A stretch of DNA of 43,744 nucleotides from Monoraphidium neglectum (GCF_000611645.1 NW_014013568.1:1-43744), one strand, 5' to 3'. Numbered from the stretch's first letter, positions 32,267 to 43,295 are shown. A program made the numbers and translations. Notes: generated by a model from the sequence alone, not told the origin.

Positions 32267-35200
32267 ATGGGAGTGTCTGGCGACAATGTTGCTTCGGTCG
32301 GCGACTGCAGCACCAGCAGCAGCACGAGCGGGGCGTCAAATTGGAGCGGCTTCAACGCGGCGCTGGGGCGCGCCAGCGCCGCGGCCTGCCTATGCAGCCT
32401 GACAACTGGCTGGACCTTTGGTAGGTGGCTTTCTACCGGTAGTGGCCACATGTACAGCCGGCACAAGTTGACAGAGCGGCGCCGTCAACAGCGCGCCTGG
32501 GCGCTCCTCTATTGTGTGGCGCGGTGAAGCACAAATGGCACGCACCGGCGCCCGCCACGATTGCATACACTATAACGCACCCCCCTCTCTCCGGCCTTGG
32601 CTGGCGCAGGCATATGGGGCGGCCTGACAGCCATGCCCGCATTTGCGGCCGCCTTCTTTCCACGCAGCACCGCCGGCGGCGGCAGCGGCAGCAGCAGCAG
32701 CGGCGGCAGCGGCGCCGCGTACTGCATGTTTGAGGACCCCCTGCTGTCCTTGGGGAACAGCATCATATACCTCACAGCACTGCCCGCGCTCGCCGCCGCC
32801 GCGCGGCTGACGCACGCGCGCGGCCGCAAGCCGACGATGTGGGGGATCGCCGCGCTGCAGATCGCGGGCGCGGCGGCGGGCGCGGCAGCGCCGAACCTGG
32901 CGTCGGTGTTTGTGTCGCGCGCGCTCCTGGGCGCCGCGATGGGCTGCAGGTGGGCGCAGCTGCAACCGAGACGCACAGCTCTTGGCTGCGTCGGTTGGGC
33001 TCAATCGCCAGCCGCCGCGCAGGGCGCACACGCTGCGCGCGTACCCCCGCGCGCGCCCGCGCACCCGGAGCCGCACAGCCAAACCCCTCTCATCTCTCGC
33101 GCCCCCTCCCCTCCGCCTGCCCGCCGTCCCCTGCACCTGCACAGCTTCCAAGCGCCCACCATGCTGCTGTCAGAGGTCCTGCCGCGCCACCTGCGTGGCG
33201 CCGGCATGTACACATACAACCTGTTCATGCTGCTGGGCTTCCTGATATCGGCGGTCGCAAACCAAGCGCTGCACGTGCTGCCATGGGGCTGGCGCCTGAG
33301 CGTCGGCCTCATGGCTGCGCCTGGGCTGGCGCTTGCTGCTCTGCTGCCGTGGGTAGCGGAGAGCCCGCAGGCCATGCTGCAGCGAGGGGACGAGGAGGGA
33401 GCGGAGCAGGTGCGCACAAAAGGGGCAGCGCCATGATCCAGCCTGAGGTGGCTTGCGTTTTGCGTGCGAAGGAGGAGTGGATGAAACCTTTGTGTGCTGG
33501 GGCTTGTCCTGCATCGCGCTGATTCCTGCCCGCCTGCATGCCCCGACTGTCGCCCCTTGCACTTGAATGTTAAGAGCTGACAGACGCGCGGTCGCACCCC
33601 GCCCACACTGCAACACACACACACACACACACACACGCGCGGGCGCGAAAACACAACCCTCTCCCTGCCCGCCTTCAAGGCACTCGTGACCCTGCGGCCC
33701 CCGGGCTCAGACATATCGTCAGAGCTCTCCCAAATCCGCGCCGCAGCCGCGCGCGCCGCGGCCCTCGCGGGCGGCCGGCAGCGCGCCAAGGCAATGCTAT
33801 GCGACCACCACCCCGAGCTGGCGGCGTCGGTGCTGTACCCCTTGGTGCTGATCTTGACGGGGTTGACCGTGCTGTCCAGCTGGACACCCAACCTGCTGCT
33901 CGCCTTGGGCGCTGACCCGGGGTTTGCGCTGAAGGGCAACACCATCATGATGGCCGCCGGCCTCGCCGCGGCAATACCGAGTGAGGGTCTGCTCTTGTTG
34001 TGGACACGGAGTGCTTTTTCGTCGGCAGCACGGCACCAGCATCCGACTGGTCGTTTTCCCTTGGTATCTGGAAAGGGCTTCGGAGCTTGGCGCTTGCTTT
34101 GGTCCACCACAGGCTGGGGCGGTTGGCTCCCTCCCATCCCAAGGGCTCGACGGGCCAAATCACCTGCAACCCACTTGCACTGTGTCAACTACCCACTGCT
34201 GCCGCGCTCACCCCGCCTTGCCATGCTCATGGCCCGCCTTCTATTCGCAGCCGTGATTGTCGTCGAGCGCACCGGCCGCCGCACCCTGCTTGCTGCTGGC
34301 GGCGCCGTCATCACCGCCTCCATGGCCATCCTGGCAGCTCTGCTTGCGGTGTACCTGCCGGCCAGCTCTGACAGCACCACCGCATCTGGCCAGCCGTTGC
34401 AGCAGCAACAGCAGCGGCAGCCGCCGGCCGCGCTGCTGCCGGTGGCGGTGGTGCTGCTGTGCATCAACAGGATCGCAATGTCGATCACGCTGCAGCCGCT
34501 TGCCGCGACAGGTGCGCTGCGCGAAGATGTGGGGTGGTATGGGAGCTTATGAACGCGTGGGCAGCTTCCCATGATCCACGGGTCCCTCAGGGACCAAACA
34601 ATGCAAAGTTGACCAGGTGCGTGTGTCAATGCAGTTGTCTACTTGACGAGGAAATTGCAAGCCGGTCCCCTCTCTACCCCTCTAAACCGCTCCCTGCCTG
34701 TTCCGGCGACCGGCCACCCATCCCTCCGCCGACAGTGCCTGCGGAGGTCCAGCCGCTGCAGCTGCGCAGCGACTTCTCGAGCCTGACCACTGGCGTCCGC
34801 AATCTTTCGGGCTTCTTCGTGACCCAGTTTGCGCTGCCGTTGCTGGTGAGTCGCCATGCAAGCGCTGCTGCATCCGAAGGGCAGTGCTTGGGCTGCAGCT
34901 TGTCAACAAGTCCAAACGGCCGAAGCTGGAAGCTGCACTTGCATGTGTCCTGGGCAAGTAGCCCCTTCATGACGCACACAGCAGGCTCCTTGACTTTTGC
35001 ATCCAGTTCTCATCTTGTCATTCGTCCGCGCCTCCCTCCGCAGTGCGCCGCGCATTGGGGCTTGTTCCTTGTGTTCGGCGGCTGCGCCGCAGTGGGCTCG
35101 CTCGCACTGTGGCTGCTGGTGCCGGAGACCCGAGGGCTGCCCCTGGAAGACGTGTACCACTCGTGGCACGACCACTGGCTGTGGGGCCGCCACCGCTGCG

Positions 35201-35274
35201 TGCGGGAGCGCGCACGCGTGGACGCCGCGGTCCCTGGGACGCTCGAGGCGGAGAAGGGTTCGGACACAGTGTGA
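32267..35274 (+). CDS. MFS sugar/H+ symporter-like transporter, divergent
   Basis: A major facilitator carrier resembling plant and algal hexose/H+ symporters (STP/HUP type). Seven exons join in frame to 553 residues: 32267-32420, 32610-32949, 33145-33409, 33680-33980, 34251-34511, 34736-34845 and 35044-35274. Family marks are GIWGGLTAMPAFAAAFFP after helix 1, LPWGWRLSVGLMAAPGLAL, the PESPR-like AESPQAML, VVERTGRRTLL in the second half, VRNLSGFFVTQFALPLL, and the C-terminal VPETRGLPLEDV followed by HDHWLWGRHR. Departures: the FGYDxG signature is reduced to FGIWGG, as if four residues were missing at the first splice junction, and the QQLTGIN signature is ILTGLTVL. Substrate-binding glutamines of hexose carriers are thus absent, so the substrate is open. 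Start: the first in-frame ATG; an upstream TTG is not credible. Confidence 0.82.
33612..33648. repeat. CA to CG tract in transporter intron
   Basis: About twelve CA units followed by CGCGCGGGCGCG, in the intron just upstream of the fourth transporter exon (33680). Confidence 0.88.
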
Positions 35275-36308
35275 CGCGCAGGGACTGCGCCAATCAACAA
35301 GAACCGCGTGCTGACACTGTATCAAGAGCTGCAACCAACAGCATTGCATCGTAGCGACCTCCCACTTTCTCCAGCTCTGTATCCCGCCTTGCTGGCGCGT
35401 GGCATCCGTGCTTCCTTGTCGGGCACTCGCCGCCTTTCCCTGCGCTGTGAGCAAGTGTATGTTGTGATCATGCGCAGACGTGCTGTCTCCTCCTGGGAGG
35501 GTGCCTGCCATCTGGCACCTAGAAATCATGTTTGTGCAAACGTCCCTTGACGATTTTTGATCCGCTCGTCATGCTCTGTCCCCTTAATGCGTCGGTGCTC
35601 CTGCAACTCACAGACTGATTGGGCTGCAGGTGGGACTGCTGTTTTGTGTGGCTCATGATGCTATGCTGGCTTCACCTCTCCAGATTGAGGAGGGTATTCC
35701 AGGTAATTCCTCAACGTTGTGTTGGGCTGCAAACTCTTCATATTATCGCAGACAAGTGCCCATGAGATCTGGGACATGATACCTCCAGTAACTTTCCACA
35801 ACGGCTTGATCAGGCTAGAGGCTAACAAGCTGCACGCTTTGTGCGCACAGAGCATGCACGCACGCCCCCCGGCCAAAGCCAGCACTGTGGTGTGCCCATG
35901 CCCGCATATGCCACGACCTGAATTGCATGTCTTCATGTCCGCGTGTGTGCGCATGTGTGCACTTACATGTATACACACGACTTCAAGAAACGTAATCACA
36001 AGGAGTTGGTGGTGGCAGAGTATGTTTCAACGCACGGTCAACACCTGGGTCATGAATGCAGAGCAAACAACAATTGTGCATGATACGCATAATCTTGTAT
36101 TTTGACGTCAAAAACCTTACGATTCTGAGGTCCAGCCATGCAGGTACCCTTGCTGCATGGCCACTTACAGGATGAGCGCATCACTCGAAGGACAGCGCCG
36201 GGCGGTTGAAATGTTCGCTGACTGCTGCACCAATCACATCCGCTGCGCAGAAGGCAAACACTCATGTGCTGAGTCAACGTATTTTTGGTTTTCTTCAGAC
36301 CACAAAAG
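35275..36308. other. intergenic region, no recognised gene
   Basis: About 1 kb between the transporter stop and the next plus-strand gene. Short open frames only. Near its right end a good acceptor (TTTTCTTCAG, ending 36298) precedes the next ATG and might belong to a 5' UTR intron of that gene. Confidence 0.45.
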
Positions 36309-37616
36309 ATGCTTTCAGATCGCGCATTGCCGCTCGACGCTGTCCGGTTTGCCGCGCACCTGCAAGTAAGAACATTTGATGATATGTCAAAAGATTGCAT
36401 GGCTTCAGTTGCGTGCTGATCACCCAGGCGCTCCAAACCGTCCCGGTGTTCCAGTGCTGCAACTCGACTGCACCGCTGACGCGGCTGCTGCGGTCCTACC
36501 TCCTGTGCAGGAGTGGTGTGAGGCAGCAGATGAGGGCCAAGCTGCCATGCTTGGAATCCAATCCTGCCTCGCTGAGCTCCAGGAACCCTTGATTGCTCAT
36601 GATACGCCCCACGACCCCGTGGGTGCGCTGACTTCCTTGCTCCAGCTGGTGAGCAGTGCAGGCTCCTGGCAAGCTCACCAGGCCGTGGGCGCGTGGCGCC
36701 ACTCTGCCTTCCTTGGGATTGCTCAGGGCCTTCTCTTGTACTTGAACTCCCGCAGGCACCCTCGTTTGGCCTGCAGCGCCATGTCGAACAGGCGGCAGCC
36801 GCCTACAGCAGAACGCCCCTGCTGGCCGACGCCCTTCACAGCCACCACTGCAATCTGCTGTCGGCAATGGGCAAGCTGGAGCACGAGAGCGCAGCAATGA
36901 CATCCGCTTGCGAACGACATGCTGCCCAAGTGCTGGCGAAGCCCCCAGGCCCGCTTGCACCGAACGAAGGTGCGCCGCACAGCGCGCGCCGCCCAAGCAG
37001 CCATGCACTGCCATGACTCAGCACCTTTCTGAGACCCGGCACGGCGACTCATTTGCCCGCAACACTACGTTGCCGCTGCCCAAACAGGTGGCTCCCCCTC
37101 GCCTCGCACGGAGGGAGGGTCTGGCCCGGAGGAGTTGACCAGCGGCCATCTTGGTCAAAGCAAGGCTGCCGGCGGCAGCCCGGGCGCCGGCTGCGACGCA
37201 TTGGGCGATGAGGAGCTTGGCCTTGTGATGGCGTCTCTGGCTGCGGCGGTCAGGAGAACCACGGCTTGGATGGTGAGGCCCTGCAGGGACCAAGGATGGG
37301 CTGCAGCCACCAGGCTCAATAACCCGGGTGGATTTGTCTCACGGCGGCGCGGTTACGACCCGCTCCGCTCCACTGCCAGCCCCGGCCATCTCTCTCCTGC
37401 CTGCGCCTCTGCTCGCAGGCAAAGTCCGCCGCCGCGGTGTCGCTCACGGCACCCGCGGGAGAGGTGGAGACGTATACTCAACTGTGGGAGCTGCGGCCTT
37501 TCTTGGACGAGGAGGCGGCAGCCGCGTTTGTTGATGCGGCGCTGGCGGCTCAGCGGCGCAGAGGCCTACAGGAGGGCGGCGGTGACAGCAGCACCTTGGC
37601 CAGGGCGGCTGCATAA
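36309..37616 (+). CDS. unrecognised 297-residue protein, helical
   Basis: I do not recognise the family. Five exons join in frame: 36309-36365, 36409-36648, 36756-36969, 37088-37272 and 37419-37616. The protein starts MLSDRALPLDAVRFAAHLQ. It is mostly predicted helix (VLPPVQEWCEAADEGQAAML, LQRHVEQAAAAYSRTPLLA, HSHHCNLLSAMGKLEHESAAM), then has a Gly/Ser-rich linker (EGGSGPEELTSG) and two more helices (EELGLVMASLAAAVRRTTAW; WELRPFLDEEAAAAFVDAAL). No signal peptide or membrane segment is seen. The first intron of this model is only 43 nt, unusually short, so the 5' end is less sure than the rest; an alternative frame through 36299-36365 exists. The last three introns are well defined. A TGTAA lies about 100 nt past the stop. 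It could be a small coiled-coil complex subunit. Confidence 0.58.
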
Positions 37617-37717
37617 GACCTGTGCATGCATTTGCCTGTGCTGCTGGCCGCTGTTGGTCCGAAGCAGCTTATTAGGGCAGCTGGGTTGAATTGAAGGGAC
37701 AGACAGCCTGCGTCTGC

Positions 37718-37722
37718 TGTAA
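37718..37722 (+). promoter_or_regulatory. candidate TGTAA polyadenylation signal
   Basis: TGTAA 102 nt past the stop of the 297-residue protein gene, a typical green-algal distance. The surrounding 37617-38394 is the shared 3' region of two convergent genes and shows no coding sequence I can support. Confidence 0.45.
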
Positions 37723-37924
37723 AATAGCCGGCTCGTTGCCAATTAGGTTGGGGTGAGCAGATTTGCCAGGCAGTTGTGCATGCAGGGCCTGCAGCTGAGC
37801 ACTGGCACTGCTTGCAGGGCGAGTCCAGCTGTGAATTGCGTGCTGCTGCTGGTGCGTTCGCACCAAAATGTGGAGGGATAGTTGTGTCGCAAAATGGCTG
37901 AGCGTCTCCAGACCTAATGACATG

Positions 37925-37929
37925 TTACA
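37925..37929 (-). promoter_or_regulatory. candidate TGTAA polyadenylation signal (minus strand)
   Basis: TTACA on the plus strand, that is TGTAA in the transcript of the secreted repeat protein ending at 38395, about 470 nt downstream of its stop. Confidence 0.3.
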
Positions 37930-38394
37930 TTTTGCTGTGTCCTGTTGGTTGCGCACTTTTAGGGAGATGCACATGCTGATTCGCAAGAGGCAACGAATGC
38001 GCGCACTGGCGCCTACCTGCTTGGCGTGTAAGGGGGCCCAGGCCCAATCAGCGGCAGTCGCTTGGATCACCAAGAAACACAGTGTCGAGCGGGGGAAACG
38101 CAATCACTGCTCGCATAGTAAGGACAGCGGGCGGGCAATCCATGCAGGTTGCATATTGTGTGCGGCTCTGCATTCAGAGACTCCCAGAAGTCGGCAAGGA
38201 AATAAGGGGCTCTACGCTGCAAAAGATCAGGGATAGGCTCAAAAGGGGGGGTTGTTTTGTGGCCGCCGCATTCGCTAGCGGCAGTCGTAGCGCCTGCCAG
38301 GCCTGCCACCCGCTCGACTGCTGCACAACCGCTGCCACGAAGTGCGCCTTAGGGCCCACTGGGTGGCAGCGCCCGCACGCCCTGCCAGCCTTGT

Positions 38395-38937
38395 TTAGTG
38401 ACCAAACTTGCCCTTGCCCAAACCCCAGGCCCCCTTGCCGCGGCCGGCGTATGGCACCACCACGGCGGCAGTTGTGTAGGTCGGCTGCACGTAAATGGGC
38501 TGGGCGTACGCGGGTTGCGCGTAGACGGGCTGGACGACCGCAGGCTGCACGTAAGTGGGCTGCACATAGGCAGGCTGCACATAAGTAGGCTGCACGTAGG
38601 CCGGCTGCACGTACGTGGCCGCAGGTGCCACATAGGCGGCGCCGGTGACGGCGCCCTTGCCCTTGCCAATCAAGAAGTCGGTACCGCGCAGCATGCGCGC
38701 GCCAGACGCGGTGGTGACTGCGGTTGAAAGGGCACGGAGGAGGGTGAGGCCGGGGATGCGCACTGGGGTGAATGTGGGGCGAGTTCTATTGCACGCAAGC
38801 ACACGCGTTTCCACGCACTGCAACCATCCTGCGCCGGCTGCAACTCGCAGCTGCTGTGCGGGGCCCCGGCAGTCTGACTTGCCCATACCTGCCAGAAGCA
38901 CCAGCAGGAGCGAAGCAAATGTTTGAGTGCTGGCCAT
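38395..38937 (-). CDS. secreted tyrosine-repeat protein with GKG motifs (novel family, member 2)
   Basis: No known family fits. Two exons join in frame to 138 residues: 38889-38937 (49 nt) and 38395-38762. The N-terminus MASTQTFASLLLVLLAV is a signal peptide, cut by an intron at the same position and phase as in the gene at 23711-25030, and the two begin alike (MA-A/S-TQ...LAV). After a basic stretch (MLRGTDFLIGKGKG) comes GAAYVAPAATYVQPAYV, close to SAAYVQPAYVAPVYG in member 1. Nine pentapeptides of the Y-V/A-Q-P-A/T/V/I type follow. The C-terminus is glycine- and lysine-rich (GRGKGAWGLGKGKFGH) and has no Pro/Ala/Ser tail. Its small size, basic ends and regular Tyr-Pro spacing suggest a matrix or adhesive role; this is inference. 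Confidence 0.72.
   Translation of the reverse strand: MASTQTFASLLLVLLAGMGKSDCRGPAQQLRVAAGAGWLQCVETRVLACNRTRPTFTPVRIPGLTLLRALSTAVTTASGARMLRGTDFLIGKGKGAVTGAAYVAPAATYVQPAYVQPTYVQPAYVQPTYVQPAVVQPVYAQPAYAQPIYVQPTYTTAAVVVPYAGRGKGAWGLGKGKFGH
38479..38613 (-). repeat. nine tandem 15-bp units encoding YVQPA/T pentapeptides
   Basis: In-frame 15-bp repeats. The first five units alternate Ala and Thr at the last position; the last four are more diverged (AVVQPV, YAQPA, YAQPI, YVQPT). Confidence 0.85.
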
Positions 38938-39651
38938 CGCAGAGATCCCTGCGACCAATTTGACGACGCACGGGCGGGGGGTTAGCTGGCAATGCACCCG
39001 GGCGGCGCAGTCTCGGGGGGCCAACTGAAGCGGTGTGTCCAGGAGTTTGCAAAAATCGAAGAGTCGTGAATATTGTTGCTTTGCACACTGTGCTGCATGG
39101 ACCCCGTACTTGTACGTACTAAGGCAACGCTGTCGGGCGGCCCGTCCATCGGTTCAAGGCAACGGCCCAAGAGATGAGGTGCACTTATTTTGGCTGCCGA
39201 ACCCATTTCACCCGTCGCGTTCGCGCGAGACTCCCTGCACACCTGCTGCCAGTGCGAGAGCTCTGCAAGTGCTCAACTCGGCGGGCGCCCTCTTAGCGGG
39301 GCGGCAGGATTCGTGGCGCGAAGGGTGAAACAGTGAAATGCGAGCTGCCGGACGCGTTGAAGTCGTTGCACGTTGCTTTGCGTATGCAGTGTCACCAAGT
39401 GACACTCTCCCACCATCCATCAGAAGGACGACAGGCGACGACGCAAATGAAATACGCAAGCAGCCAATAAAGGCCGCGTGGCCTGCGGCCCACGGCGCCC
39501 CCGAATTGCGATGACAGAGAATGCCACATCTGCCGTTTCATCTGCAATGACAGTTGCAGCTGCACCACATCAGCACCGTTACATCAGGCTCAACAGGTTG
39601 ACCAACAGCAACAGGGATCTAGCAATACGTGAAGGGGCCGCTGCAGACCAC
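38938..39651. other. upstream region of member 2 and 3' flank of next gene
   Basis: It should contain the promoter of the secreted repeat protein (to the right of 38937 on the minus strand) and the last exon or 3' UTR of the minus-strand gene on its right. A possible terminal exon with acceptor near 39539 reads MKRQMWHSLSSQFGGAV in one frame. Not confirmed. Confidence 0.3.
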
Positions 39652-41501
39652 CTGGAACGCAATCAGCTGGTCAGCGCGCAGCGTCGCCCGGCCAGCGGCG
39701 ATGTTCTTGGCAAGCACCAAGACAACCGGCAACTCCTCGGAATCCTGCAAGCCTGGAGCACATCTGCCGCGAACGGCTGTGCCCGCCACGCGCATAAGAC
39801 AGGCTCATCAAAAGCGCAGCGTGCTGTGCCTGCGGCGACCCCGCCCTGAACGCGGCATGCCGCTGCGCCCAGCAGTGTGGCCGTTGCGTCCTTGAAGATG
39901 CCAGGTGGGCAGTGGTGCCCAGCACGTGACGTCCGGCCAGTGGCCACGTGCCACGTTGGCCATGGCGCCGGCAATGTTGGGCTGATACGGTGTGACAACT
40001 GCGTGCGGTGTGACAACTGCAGCCGTCACCGCTTGCGTGTAGCTGCCAGCGGTCCCAACCAAGTCTGACCTGGCTTGCTGCTCTGCTTCGTCCTCTTCGC
40101 CCAGTGAGAGCCCCCAGCTGTTGCCGGGCTCGCGCCTGTCTTCAGCCAAAAGCGCGAGCTTGCCGGGTAAAGACTGCCACTGCAGCAACTCCAGGTGCCG
40201 CACAGGTGTCGCAATCAACCTGCAGTTGCCTCAAGCTGCCAGGGTCACGGCCCGTTGCGCATGGATTGCGTCGAGGCCGCTGGTCTCGTACTGCAAACCT
40301 GTCGTACATGCGCCCGCCAGGCTGGCAGAAATCTGAGGCTGCAGGTCGCTGGGGTTCAGGTTGCGCCAACCATGCCGACTGCCTGCCACTGGCAGGCAAT
40401 GTGGCACATGGCAAACCCGCGGCTGCGCAAGGACCTTATCGAACCCGGGCTGCCCACCACATGGCTGCTGGCTGGCTGATATCACCGGTACAGGGCGCGG
40501 ACCTGCTGCGGCGACGCCTCCGACATCTGGCGCGCAAGCTCGTCTCCGCGCCGCTTTGCAGCAAGTCAAGCGCGCTCTGCACGTCCTCCGCAGCCAAGGC
40601 CTCGCACAGCGCCTCGCGGGCCGCAGAGCTTGCGTGCAAGTTTGGACATAGCTGGCCTGATGCGCTGCGTGCCTCTGCATGACGTTCTGCAGGGCCAGCA
40701 CAAAGCGCGGGTCCCGTGCATGGCGCCGGTCGCTGCGGCGCAACAGCGCCGGCGGCGGGCACGTGCCTATTGCAAACACAAGAGGTCTGGGAACGCGCAC
40801 GCTGGCCATGCCCTGTCAGAATCGCTGGACGGACAGCCCTGCCTTGCCGCTGTTGGAATCAAAGCGCCGCCGTTTCTAAGCAACGCAGCTGCGTCCTGTG
40901 TCGCCTGCGCAGCCTCGCGCACGAGCTCGTGTTGCACCTCACGCCCTGGTGAGGGCGGCAGCACGAGTTCCACATCGTCAACTCCGTCGTCCGCCTGCAG
41001 CGCGCCCGCAGGCGCGCCAGCGACTGCGGGGACAGCGGCCGCCGCTGCAGCTTCGGCGGCTGCTGCGGCCTCTGCCGCGGTGCCGAACCGCACGGCGCCA
41101 TGGCTGGCGCGGTCGTCATGCAGTATGGCTGAAGCTGCCGCTGCGGCGCTCGGGTCTGATGCAGCCAACACAGCTTGCACCAGGGCTCCCGGCACGCCGT
41201 CCAAGCTGCTGGCTGCCGCAATGGCCGCAGGGTCACCCACAACGCCACTGACAAGGCTGGCACGCGCTTGTGTTGTAGCCCAAGGAGGCAGGCGCCACAG
41301 ACGTCAACACAAGGGCCTGAGGTGGCGAGGAGGGGACATTAAGAGATTTGTCTGTGGTGTTGTCGTGGAGCCCTGCCCCACCAGCTCCTCTACCCTGCAG
41401 TTTGTCGCCGGCTGCTGCTGAGCGGCCGCACAAATGAAGACACAACAACGCACCTGTGCATCGTGCCTCCTATCCAGCACCCTCCAGCTGCTCAGCTCCT
41501 G
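39652..41501 (-). CDS. unrecognised multi-exon gene, exons only partly resolved
   Basis: I do not recognise the product, and the whole model is not closed. Several minus-strand stretches look coding. About 41457-41501 reads ELSSWRVLDRRHDAQ between good splice sites. About 40900-41270 has LVSGVVGDPAAIAAASSLDG and an Ala-rich segment, then VDDVELVLPPSP. About 40640-40720 reads DPRFVLALQNVMQRHA. About 40555-40640 reads SSAAREALCEALAAEDVQSA. About 39975-40215 reads HLELLQWQSLPGKLALLAED and GLSLGEEDEAEQQARSDL. About 39652-39803 reads LMRVAGTAVRGR and LPVVLVLAKNIAAGRATL, ending at a clean donor. The composition suggests a soluble helical protein. Exon borders other than those at 41457-41501 and 39652 are uncertain, and the gene may extend beyond the range given at both ends. 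Confidence 0.4.
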
Positions 41502-43144
41502 CACATAAACGGCCAACGTACAAGCTGGTGAAAATGGACAATCGAGCTGGAATTGCTCAGAAGAATGCTGCAGGTCAAAGCAGCATGGTGATGGACACTG
41601 CATGTGCAGAAGACCGGAAACCCTCGCGCGCAAGCAGGGGCAGGTGTAGCTTAAGCCGCAGCCACAGCCGCTCTTTACGCCAATACGCCACAGCCGCCTC
41701 AACGCGCCCGCGCAAGGCGTTGCAGACACCTCAACCCCGCCTCACCCGCAGCCAGCTGCATTGCGCGGTTGATCCAGCAAAGCTGCGTGCCGCCCACCGC
41801 ACACTCGTGTGCGGCCAACTCCATTGGAGCACTCTGCTCAAGCACATCTGCGTGCGCATCAAGGTTGCCATGGAGGCATAATCAGCCGTGCGGCAGATCG
41901 AGTCATGGTGTAATGCAGCGCCTGCTAAGCCCCATAACAGAGTTGCGTACGCATACCGTAGCGCAACCCTGCCACGCAGCACCGCCCAAGCCGACAGCTC
42001 ACCATGCACCCAATAAGCAGTAGCGCCGGCCGTTATACCGCACATCTGTATGACCACTGCGAGGTATCTGTGCTGTTGCAGGCTGCGCTGTGTTGAGAAG
42101 CGCCAGCCCTGGCAGCTAAGCCAAAGGCATGTGCTTCAAAGCGCCAAAAGGCTGGAGCTGGTCGCAGACTGCGCAGCAGAACCACGGAGGCAAGGCCCAC
42201 AGCTCGCGCCGCACGCCGTACGTCACGCATGCATCGCACGTCGGCTGCTTATTGGTGAACGGGGCGTCAAGTGCAGCCGCCTGCGTGCCAAACGCTGTGC
42301 CAGCTCGCGCGCTGCAATGCTGCAGCATGCTTTCCGCGCTGGGCAAGTCCGGTGCCGCCTGCAATGGTGTTTCATAGGCAGCTGCTGCCGGTCCTGCCGC
42401 TGCTGCTGGTGCTGCCCTTGCTGGGGCCGCCATCTATGCCTCTCTGAAGACGCCCAAATCTTCGTCGGCCCTGCTAGGGGCCGGCCGTCTGCGCCGCTGC
42501 TGTCCACAAGCCTCCTGGAGCAAGCAATTACTCAATCGCTGGGAAGCCTGCTGAGGCTGCAGCCCTCTGTGCGGCAGCCAGCCCTGGCAGCATGCACAAC
42601 ACAGCTGCCTGCCGGACGGCAGCACGCCGAGCACCACAACTCAATGCAGTTTCCGGTTGTCACAGCGCCCCGCCCCAATGACTCTGTTGGGGCAGCAACG
42701 CGCCTGGGCCGCGTTGTCCGCCGCTCGCTGCGCAGTGGAACATGCATGCGCCACACGGCCGCCAGCCGCCACAGCATCTAGCACACAGCTAACACCGTTC
42801 ATTACGGTCGATTTGCCGACGGGACGCTTACTCCAGAACATACACTCGGGACGTCCGGATCATGCTCGCGGCACCGTAAGCACACGGTGCCCAAACACTG
42901 AGCAATCAATTCACAAAGCTTTCCGCATGCATGCAGCCCCAAAGTCACGCCGTGCTCGCTTTGTGGAACGGGTGACACGGGTGACCCACATGTTTAGTAA
43001 TCCGGCCCTGCCCCCAGATCGGTGTCCCTCATTGCTGTCGCAATTCGGGAATACCAGCCGATCGGTGCATGCAGGGTCTGCTGCTGCCCATCGGATTGCC
43101 GAGGACTGCCGCACAGCGATGATGCCTTCCTGAAAGCTGCCGCA
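41502..43144. other. region with competing open frames, no recognised gene
   Basis: Both strands carry moderately long, GC-rich-third-position frames, for example a minus frame at 42116-42433 with a Cys-rich end (CDACVTYG and FCCAVCDQL) and a plus frame near 42377 with a hydrophobic Ala/Gly helix ending AAIYASLKTPKSSS. Neither matches a family I know or connects clearly through splice sites. Some 5' exons of the gene on the left may lie here. Confidence 0.3.

Positions 43145-43217
<73 letters not shown>
43145..43217. repeat. CTG trinucleotide repeat, about 24 units
   Basis: An almost pure GCT/CTG run, followed by a degenerate part up to about 43252. It lies past the 3' end of the YIPF-type gene. 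Frames through it read poly-Ala, poly-Ser or poly-Leu but have no support as exons. Confidence 0.92.
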
Positions 43218-43221
<4 letters not shown>

Positions 43222-43295
43222 TGCCGCTGCTCCTACTGCTGCTGCTGCTGTGCAGCCTGCACGCCATACAAAAGACCTCACTCGTGATGGACCTA

